DNA of 64,000 nt from Paracentrotus lividus (lineage: Eukaryota > Echinodermata > Echinoidea > Camarodonta > Echinidae), in contig CALNVZ010003425.1 of NCBI GenBank assembly GCA_940671915.1, forward strand, positions 36,761,936 to 36,825,935, written 5' to 3'. The position numbers and the translations under genes were made by a program. Of this stretch, positions 62,301 through 64,000 are shown in pieces. The notes beneath the pieces were generated by a model. The model was not told the origin of the DNA, searched no databases, and was given only the letters and a program-made list of their open reading frames with translations. Each line of letters opens with the position of its first letter. The stretch's first letter is position 1.

Positions 62301-62973
62301 TGTGCTTGTGCTTTGGTATAATTCCTCTGAAACCTTTCTCCATGAGCGACACTCGTAGTGTATGTCAAAGTCGACATCAGGTCTTCCTTGGCAATCCCTA
62401 GAAGATCCTGCAAAATTGCATCAAAGTTAATCAGATTCAGCATTGGATCACAACGGCAACTGAAAGAATTTTTCTGTTATTTTCATTCCATAGGAGAATC
62501 TTTTGGGGGATGGGGGAGGGGGTTGAAAATTAGAAAAGAGACTAACACAAGGAAGAGATGTTTTTATGGTGAAAGTCAATGGTGGGAAGGGGGAGGGAGT
62601 CTCACAAATTATAATACCTCAAAACTTAAAGTAAGCTATAATTAAAAACTTGTACATGTATGAGGTGAAGCAAATATATAAACTTTCTTCAAATCTGATC
62701 ATTTGTCTTTCAATCTCAGATTTTGTTCACAAATCGAATGACTTACTCATCAACTTTCAAGTCAATATCCTATTTTTTGTCCTTTTTTCTCTTTAAACAT
62801 ACATGATATGAATAGGTTCATTTGAATTTTGAAAATATTTGCTGTTGTCTCACCCCAACTTTCTGGGCAGCCTCAGGGTTAGTGATATAGGCAGCATCCT
62901 CCTCATTAGCTTCAATCTTCAGCTGTCCTAGAGCTAGCACACTGGCTAGAACATGAAACATGTCATCTTTCTC
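21415..62973 (-). CDS. Unconventional myosin with C-terminal SH2 domain, 3' 23 exons (5' end outside window)
   Basis: Gene-level entry for an actin-based motor. The 23 exons join without a phase error into 832 residues. In order they give a mid-motor segment; switch II LDIFGFE; relay helix [20 protein letters not shown]; a lysine-rich loop 2; the SH1-region block FVRCVKPN; a converter ([18 protein letters not shown]); the lever start [10 protein letters not shown]; one degenerate IQ motif; an acidic Asp/Glu linker; a full SH2 domain; and a Ser/Pro/Arg-rich tail. SH2 domains bind phosphotyrosine peptides, so the tail may attach the motor to tyrosine-phosphorylated cargo. SH2-tailed myosins exist in animals and choanoflagellates; I recall them as class XXVIII but could not check. 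The residue 16 upstream of the DAMTK block (the TEDS position, by this count) is Glu, suggesting no phosphorylation is needed there. The P-loop and switch I lie beyond 64000. Confidence 0.93.
23326..23535. repeat. About 70-bp tandem repeat, 3 copies
   Basis: GTATGAAGGGTTTTAGG and the following TTTTCATGCAAGGGT recur at 23326, 23398 and 23467. The repeated frame on the - strand is an artefact. Confidence 0.85.
23625..23775. mobile_element. 151-bp MITE, AGTGGCGGATCC family, copy 1
   Basis: TAGTGGCAGATCAAGG at left is matched by CAGGATCCGCCACTA at right. Another copy is at 36553-36711, and a partial end (GTAGCGGATCCAG) lies near 45433. Confidence 0.7.
24081..24322. mobile_element. MITE, CCAGGG..GTTGCATAA family, copy 1
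   Basis: CCAGGGTGGTGTTGCATAA at left and TTATGCAACGGGGCCCTGG at right are inverted. TTTTCAGA/TCTGAAAA-like segments lie inside. It is related to the copy at 39836-40006. Confidence 0.6.
24586..25971. mobile_element. 1.39-kb foldback element with mariner-type TA ends
   Basis: ACTGCCCTCCAAAAGTTTGG at left is inverted at right (ends 25971), each next to TA. The arms match through TGTCAGCTCTGTTTTGGATC and the region containing TTAATTATGCAAATTTATGC. The right arm lacks about 240 bases present in the left (about 24650-24880). No transposase frame is seen. Confidence 0.75.
28430..29345 (+). mobile_element. 5'-truncated non-LTR retrotransposon, 3' end with ORF2 C-terminus
   Basis: The frame to the TAA at 28795-28797 reads [20 protein letters not shown], then [19 protein letters not shown], then [16 protein letters not shown] and [11 protein letters not shown]. 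This is the typical C-terminal region after the reverse transcriptase in CR1/Jockey-group LINEs (R.IT...., LF..L.IL...D, F.Y....LP, GP.LWN.LP..I). About 500 bases of 3' UTR follow, ending in an (AATTC)-type short repeat at about 29320-29345, as CR1-like elements do. The catalytic RT motifs are missing, so it is dead. It is antisense to the myosin. Confidence 0.8.
29636..30132. mobile_element. piggyBac-like MITE flanked by TTAA, copy 1
   Basis: AGGGGAAGTTCACCCTGG at left is inverted at right, and both ends abut TTAA (29632-29635; 30133-30136), the target duplication used by piggyBac-superfamily elements. The arms extend about 200 bases, including GATTCTGTGACGTCAC and its complement. No transposase is present. 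Confidence 0.8.
30575..30757 (-). mobile_element. tRNA-derived SINE
   Basis: On the - strand TGGTTGAGCGG fits a pol III A box. About 60 bases further, GGTTCGAAATCC fits a B box, within a tRNA-like head; a tRNA-unrelated segment (ACGTCTCTTGGATTGTGACG) follows. The spacing suits a tRNA-derived promoter. The folding is poor, so it is not a functional tRNA gene. Confidence 0.7.
32486..32725 (-). CDS. Myosin exon 22: Ser/Pro/Arg-rich tail
   Basis: Eighty codons without a stop, phase 0 both sides, acceptor CTCCACAG and donor CAG|GTAAGA. It is rich in S, P, R and Q ([20 protein letters not shown], ..[13 protein letters not shown].., ..[11 protein letters not shown]..). Tyrosines in GYLTP and DYDMASP sit in contexts compatible with phosphorylation. 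No globular domain is expected. Confidence 0.9.
33970..34357. mobile_element. About 390-bp foldback element beside myosin exon 21
   Basis: TAGAGGGCATTCATTTGTCT, TCTACTATGG and GAGTGCCGCTGCAACTCT in the left arm are inverted in the right (TTGCAGCAGCACTC; CCATAGTAGA; GAATACCCTCTA). The right arm carries an extra internal duplication (TAGTGAACACTT twice). It ends about 55 bases from the exon 21 donor. Confidence 0.7.
34411..34494 (-). CDS. Myosin exon 21: tail, acidic to Ser/Thr-rich
   Basis: Twenty-eight codons, [20 protein letters not shown] then TSSTSSMP. Donor CCT|GTAAGT, acceptor AACCAG, phase 0. It is a disordered tail with a tyrosine (DYSDL) that could itself be phosphorylated. Confidence 0.88.
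34870..35700. repeat. GC-rich repeat pair with GGCCTAATCAGCCCCCCCC
   Basis: Two islands (34870-35010 and 35575-35700) share GGGCCTAATCAGCCCCCCCC. They carry ATTAACCCTAAAA at the left and its complement at the right, with TTCGCGC/CGCGCGA motifs. They stand out from AT-rich surroundings, perhaps as the ends of one decayed element. Confidence 0.5.
36070..36117 (-). CDS. Myosin exon 20: SH2 end
   Basis: Sixteen codons, [16 protein letters not shown], closing the SH2 fold. The acceptor is TTTTCAG, the donor CAG|GTAAGG, phase 0 both sides. The exon is too short to be found by reading frame alone; phase and splice sites support it. Confidence 0.88.
36553..36711. mobile_element. 159-bp MITE, AGTGGCGGATCC family, copy 2
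   Basis: AGTGGTAGATCAAGG at left and CCTGGATCCGCCACT at right. The inside includes two GAGGGGGCAC segments. Same family as 23625-23775. Confidence 0.7.
36909..37032 (-). CDS. Myosin exon 19: SH2 middle
   Basis: Reads [20 protein letters not shown] then [25 protein letters not shown] corresponds to the SH2 beta-D strand (.H..I) and [10 protein letters not shown] to the alpha-B helix (.L..LI..H). Phase 2 in, phase 0 out. Confidence 0.95.
37564..37653 (-). CDS. Myosin exon 18: SH2 central sheet with phosphotyrosine-binding Arg
   Basis: Reads [20 protein letters not shown] and then [17 protein letters not shown] corresponds to the SH2 FLVR.S motif, and its Arg (beta-B5) is present, so phosphotyrosine binding should be retained. 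Phase 2 both sides. Confidence 0.96.
38423..38643 (-). CDS. Myosin exon 17: acidic linker and SH2 start
   Basis: Seventy-three codons. An [20 protein letters not shown] run comes first, then [20 protein letters not shown], then [21 protein letters not shown] is the SH2 N-terminus (W[FY]HG.I.R), including the alpha-A arginine that contacts phosphotyrosine. The acidic run is a GAY trinucleotide repeat and may vary in length. Phase 0 in, phase 2 out. Confidence 0.95.
39229..39312 (-). pseudogene. Decayed tandem duplicate of myosin exon 16
   Basis: Twenty-eight codons ([28 protein letters not shown]) closely match exon 16 and keep its donor (AAAAG|GTAAGAAG). The acceptor and first codons are lost: an in-frame TAA at 39313-39315 lies just upstream, with no AG between it and the homologous frame. 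Similarity extends into the flanking intron (about 39160-39330 versus 39390-39560), showing a genomic tandem duplication. It is unlikely to be a usable cassette exon. Confidence 0.8.
39458..39555 (-). CDS. Myosin exon 16: linker
   Basis: Reads [20 protein letters not shown] and then [13 protein letters not shown]. No known domain is recognised. A decayed tandem copy lies 229 bases away at 39229-39312. Phase 1 in, phase 0 out. Confidence 0.88.
39836..40006. mobile_element. 171-bp MITE, CCTGGG..GTTGCATA family, copy 2
   Basis: CCTGGGCCCTTGTTGCATAG at left matches the complement of the right end (TTATGCAACAAGACCCAGG). ACTTTGCCATCGATGGCAAC recurs inverted in the arms. It ends about 36 bases before the donor of myosin exon 15. 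Confidence 0.75.
40043..40207 (-). CDS. Myosin exon 15: degenerate IQ motif and helical neck
   Basis: The junction with exon 14 reads [17 protein letters not shown]. This fits the IQ consensus [ILV]Qx3[RK]Gx3[RK] except that Gln is Thr, so light-chain or calmodulin binding may be weak or altered. A charged helix [20 protein letters not shown] follows, possibly a short coiled coil. Phase 1 both sides. Confidence 0.93.
40530..40910 (+). mobile_element. LINE 3' fragment (ORF2 C-terminus), second family
   Basis: The frame 40537-40881 reads [20 protein letters not shown], then [20 protein letters not shown], and ends [16 protein letters not shown] and GKR.RGRQ.KRW.DNI are characteristic of the C-terminal tail of RT proteins in a widespread invertebrate LINE family. 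No catalytic RT or endonuclease core remains. It is antisense to the myosin in the intron between exons 14 and 15. Confidence 0.8.
40943..41034 (-). CDS. Myosin exon 14: GKTK.FLK and start of the lever arm
   Basis: With the split Gly it reads [20 protein letters not shown] and ends [12 protein letters not shown].. marks the end of every myosin motor. Phase 2 in, phase 1 out. Confidence 0.95.
41703..41798 (-). CDS. Myosin exon 13: converter
   Basis: Reads [20 protein letters not shown] and continues [12 protein letters not shown]. The usual RY..L.P.........I...... W..GKTK pattern continues into the next exon. Phase 2 both sides. Confidence 0.92.
42327..42412 (-). CDS. Myosin exon 12: SH1 helix and converter
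   Basis: Reads [20 protein letters not shown] and then PQFADFVKR, the L...G.LE...IRR.GY..R...F..F..R block. Usual SH1/SH2 helix cysteines are replaced here (T, M). Phase 0 in, phase 2 out. Confidence 0.95.
42519..43912. mobile_element. 1.39-kb TIR element with 224-bp internal tandem repeats
   Basis: ATTTAAGGACGTTGCACAG is inverted exactly at 43894-43912. Inside, a unit containing GAGCACATGGACCCC recurs at about 42914, 43138 and 43362 (224-bp period), with a degenerate partner near 43796. No transposase frame. It sits between myosin exons 11 and 12. Confidence 0.8.
44314..44433 (-). CDS. Myosin exon 11: L..L...N.HFVRC.KPN
   Basis: Forty codons: [20 protein letters not shown], then [27 protein letters not shown] is an invariant signature of myosin motors. 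Phase 0 both sides. Confidence 0.97.
44530..44760. mobile_element. Possible small MITE
   Basis: GGTTTAACTATGG near 44591 and CCATAGTTAAACC near 44725 are inverted. The outer ends are not clear. Confidence 0.4.
45348..45399 (-). CDS. Myosin exon 10: end of loop 2
   Basis: Seventeen codons, [17 protein letters not shown], matching the T.....F. segment before the SH1 region. The acceptor was taken as CAGAG (exon starting at 45399) because it restores phase with exon 9. An acceptor two bases upstream (45401) would break the frame. Confidence 0.8.
46158..46230 (-). CDS. Myosin exon 9: start of loop 2
   Basis: Reads [20 protein letters not shown] then KSLK. The Lys/Arg-rich segment is the actin-binding loop 2. 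The donor AA|GTGGGA gives phase 2 out and is weaker than the others. Confidence 0.8.
46400..46750. repeat. Tandem duplication, unit about 171 bp
   Basis: Two copies share ATCTCATTTGGTGATGTACA, GTAGGATTCAAACAC and AGTGCTAGGAACAAATGGTT. They lie between myosin exons 8 and 9. Confidence 0.85.
47763..47874 (-). CDS. Myosin exon 8: V.Y...GFL.KN.D.L block
   Basis: Reads [20 protein letters not shown] and ends NDLLARIFR. Phase 0 in, phase 1 out; donor CGAG|GTTGGT. Confidence 0.95.
49453..49569 (-). CDS. Myosin exon 7: motor, F.I.HYAG. block
   Basis: Reads [20 protein letters not shown] and ends [12 protein letters not shown], the conserved F.I.H.AG.V strand. Phase 0 both sides. The acceptor lies beside a short (TA)n run. 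Confidence 0.94.
49896..50495. repeat. (TA)n microsatellites and a duplicated 225-bp unit
   Basis: TA runs at about 49897-49929, 50071-50101 and 50284-50318. The stretches after the second and third runs are near-identical copies (CTTACTAAAACGG, ATAGCTTTATTCAGTCAGCA, CTATAGGGTTAGGGATAGGG, ATTCGCCTTAAGGACGAAAA). The second copy has several short deletions. Confidence 0.85.
50504..51463. mobile_element. 0.96-kb mariner-like foldback relic
   Basis: Ends read ACAGGGTGACCCAGAAAAAA and, at right, a complement ending ACACCCTGT, inside TA-rich flanks that supply TA target sites. ACAGGGTG termini are typical of mariner-type elements. Inner blocks such as TTCAAAACAATGGGGTT and GTTTTGAAAATGTCTTGCAA recur in both orientations, suggesting nested rearrangement. 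No transposase is left. Confidence 0.7.
51586..51651 (-). CDS. Myosin exon 6: PIGIL.L.DEE block
   Basis: Twenty-two codons, [20 protein letters not shown] then PK, matching the invariant KP.GI...LDEE..FP motor segment. Phase 0 both sides. Confidence 0.95.
52171..53388. mobile_element. Element with 148-bp VNTR core and CCTCCG ends
   Basis: TCGACCGCGCACGGTCGAAA with TTATGCCTCCGCC at left and ATGCCTCCGGCACC..GCGGAGGCATAA at right bound about 7 diverged copies of a unit. The unit contains TTTGACCTTGTGACCCCAAA, TCTAATCAGATCATTGTCAC and GTATGCACACATGTACCA, with a period near 148 bases. Arrays with this GGAGGCAT end are, from memory, common in marine invertebrate genomes. The array is interrupted by the MITE fragment at 52970. 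Confidence 0.75.
52970..53033. mobile_element. Broken end of the TTAA MITE, copy 2
   Basis: TTAAAGGGGAAGTTCACCCTGG and the next roughly 40 bases match the terminus of the element at 29636-30132. It stops in an A-rich junction and the VNTR resumes. About 13 bases of the VNTR unit are missing at the site, so this is not a simple insertion. Confidence 0.8.
53660..53746 (-). CDS. Myosin exon 5: motor, HIF..EQ.EY..E.IDW block
   Basis: Twenty-nine codons in phase 0, reading [20 protein letters not shown] and then PFVNNEPLL. The donor is CTA|GTAAGT and the acceptor TTTGCAG. Confidence 0.95.
54938..55038 (-). CDS. Myosin exon 4: switch II and relay helix
   Basis: Reads [20 protein letters not shown] then [21 protein letters not shown] is the invariant switch II motif that senses the gamma-phosphate. 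The donor is CAG|GTACCA. The acceptor side lies only about 30 bases from the end of the long-TIR element. Confidence 0.96.
55069..60478. mobile_element. 5.4-kb element with terminal inverted repeats over 1 kb
   Basis: ATAGTCCGGCAG at left is inverted at right (CTGCCGGACTAT ends 60478). The arms then match through AAAATCAGTTAAAAAA, CTGACAGAGCT, a GATATACGCGAAAATCCAAA block, CCAGAACATGCTTGTATCC, GGGATGATGCAATATAATAA and GAGCAGATACAC, to about 56115 on the left and 58981 on the right. Weaker peptide-level similarity reaches about 56320 and 58750. Arms have small indels and the right one carries extra sequence. The core (56350-58740) shows no transposase, integrase or polymerase I can recognise. 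It occupies the intron between myosin exons 3 and 4. Confidence 0.85.
58165..58690 (-). other. Unidentified reading-frame remnant in the core of the 5.4-kb element
   Basis: Two overlapping - strand frames (58461-58165, 98 codons; 58686-58465, 73 codons) give peptides such as [20 protein letters not shown] and [16 protein letters not shown]. They could be adjacent parts of a broken element protein. I do not recognise a family, and they may be chance frames. Confidence 0.3.
60780..60935. mobile_element. 156-bp hairpin MITE
   Basis: AAGGCCACCGCACACC at left is inverted at 60920-60935. The inner arms AACTTAAG../CTTAGTTATTTCAGATCC match AGATCTGAAATAACT-like sequence, giving a near-complete hairpin. 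Confidence 0.75.
61262..61476 (-). repeat. Dispersed repeat, copy 2
   Basis: Reverse complement of 3975-4193 with few differences, again ending in a (TTC)n run. See copy 1. Confidence 0.75.
61584..61703 (-). CDS. Myosin exon 3: motor, long helix before switch II
   Basis: Reads [20 protein letters not shown] and then [19 protein letters not shown], the conserved DALAK.LY.RLF.W.V..IN helix. Phase 1 in and out. Intron 3 (55039-61583) contains the 5.4-kb long-TIR element. Confidence 0.93.
62299..62407 (-). CDS. Myosin exon 2: motor, TEDS-site region
   Basis: Reads [18 protein letters not shown] and continues to [14 protein letters not shown]. The Glu of GERF falls 16 residues before DAMTK, the TEDS position. 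Phase 0 in, phase 1 out, donor G|GTCAGT. Confidence 0.9.
62854..62973 (-). CDS. Myosin exon 1 in window: motor domain before switch II
   Basis: Forty codons in phase 0 on both sides, reading [20 protein letters not shown] and then [20 protein letters not shown]. This matches the motor segment usually written I..VLA.IL.LGN..F. The acceptor is TGCAG and the donor GGG|GTGAGA. It is the most 5' exon visible. Confidence 0.9.
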
Positions 62974-64000
62974 CTGCATATGAATAAAACAAAAACATAT
63001 ATTAATGCCATGTGACAAATTCAAAGGCTTGCCAACTTCACCAATCGGCATAAACCAAAAATATTAAGAATATGCTCTCAATAGCAGTAGCCTTCAATTA
63101 ACCCATATCCAGTTTAACTGAGAACCCTTTTGTCATCAGTATATAATTCATGTAGTTCCATACTAGATTTCACATAATCTAGAGATTTTGATAAAACTAC
63201 AGCTCAAGAAATTAACTGTAGTGCAGAGCTTCCACTTTAGTAGTACATTAGGCCGAGTTCACATAGAAGTCTGTATATGCTTATGGAAGGCCACAATTTG
63301 TGTCTTTTTAACATCCATGTGTATTCCGTATACTGCTATAGTAAATAGTGGTAGTATTTTAAGAGTTGTGATTGGTTGAAATGATGTCACGTGTCATTCA
63401 CGTTTTTGTTATATTGAACGGTTTTGTTATATTGAACGGTTTTTTGTTATATTGAATGGTTTTTACCTGTGTTAAAATGAATGGTGAAATCGATTGCCTT
63501 GTTGCGCAAGCGCGTAATAACAGTAAAATGGTGCGCACAACAATAGATACGTCACAATAGCTTAATTAGCACCAAAAGTTTGGCAAACATTTGCAAAGAT
63601 AAAACCAGATTAGGCAAGGTCAAAGATCTAGGGGTCTATTTACTATAATAAATAGTGCATGCATCTATTAATGCAACATTACTGACTATGTGAACTCCAA
63701 ATACTAAATTATCCCGAGGGCACATTTATTTCACCGAGGCCGTAGGCCGAGGTGAAAAAGATGTGCCCGAGGGATAATTTAGTATTTGGAGTTCACATAG
63801 TCAGTAATGTTAATTTGTCGTCCACATAATCTAGTATGTCGCATGGTAGAGCATGCACTATTCATATAATGTGAACCCAGCAGCATAAATTTTTGGGCCC
63901 CGCATGAAAACCCCTGCACTAAGACTGCCCTAGGTTACGAGTTTATCAAATTTGGCAACGAGATAGAAATCAAAGAGGGTGGGAGGGTGTAACGTGATAT
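62974..64000 (-). other. Intron upstream of the first visible myosin exon
   Basis: No further motor exon is recognised up to the window end, so switch I and the P-loop must lie beyond. It contains GTTATATTGAACGGTTTT repeats (63408-63462) and a long palindrome. Confidence 0.6.
63640..63870. mobile_element. Long hairpin with CGAGGCCGTAGGCCGAGG loop
   Basis: AACATTACTGACTATGTGAA and GGAGTTCACATAGTCAGTAA arms (about 63680-63812) are almost perfect complements. The centre TTCACC..CGAGGCCGTAGGCCGAGGTGAA is itself a hairpin. GCATGCACTATT repeats inverted further out. It is probably a MITE. Confidence 0.75.

Overview
This is a eukaryotic, AT-rich window from what looks like a marine invertebrate deuterostome, most likely an echinoderm and perhaps a sea urchin. 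That placement is inferred from the gene content and from dense MITE, foldback and LINE debris in introns of 0.1-11 kb. No database was searched. No bacterial features are present. Coding sequence is only about 5-6% of the window and is split into small exons with good GT/AG borders, so most long reading frames are noise.

Two protein-coding genes converge. On the + strand (90-15887) a five-exon gene encodes a type I membrane protein: signal peptide, one MAM domain, a Ser/Thr-rich stalk, a transmembrane helix and a cytoplasmic tail with several tyrosine motifs. Its two central MAM exons carry three apparent one-base frame breaks, although the protein similarity continues across each break. The splice phase between exons 1 and 2 also does not match. 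The copy is therefore either decaying or locally mis-sequenced. On the - strand (62973 down to 21415) lie 23 exons giving the C-terminal 832 residues of an unconventional myosin. They run from mid-motor (before switch II) through loop 2, the SH1/converter region and a degenerate IQ motif to an acidic linker, a complete SH2 domain and a Ser/Pro/Arg-rich disordered tail. All 22 exon junctions keep phase and no frame is broken. The 5' end of the gene lies beyond base 64000.

The rest is intron, 3' flank and about 5.5 kb between the two stop codons. Transposable-element remains are abundant: two LINE 3' ends (28.4-29.3 kb; 40.5-40.9 kb), a tRNA-derived SINE (30.6 kb), a 5.4-kb element with terminal inverted repeats of more than 1 kb (55.07-60.48 kb), a piggyBac-like TTAA MITE with a second broken copy, Tc1/mariner-like foldbacks, a 1.4-kb TIR element with 224-bp internal repeats, a 148-bp VNTR element (52.2-53.4 kb), and many smaller hairpin MITEs and tandem repeats.

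The two genes may be functionally related. One encodes a receptor-like tail with possible phosphotyrosine docking sites and its neighbour encodes a myosin with an SH2 domain. This is only a hypothesis from adjacency and motifs.
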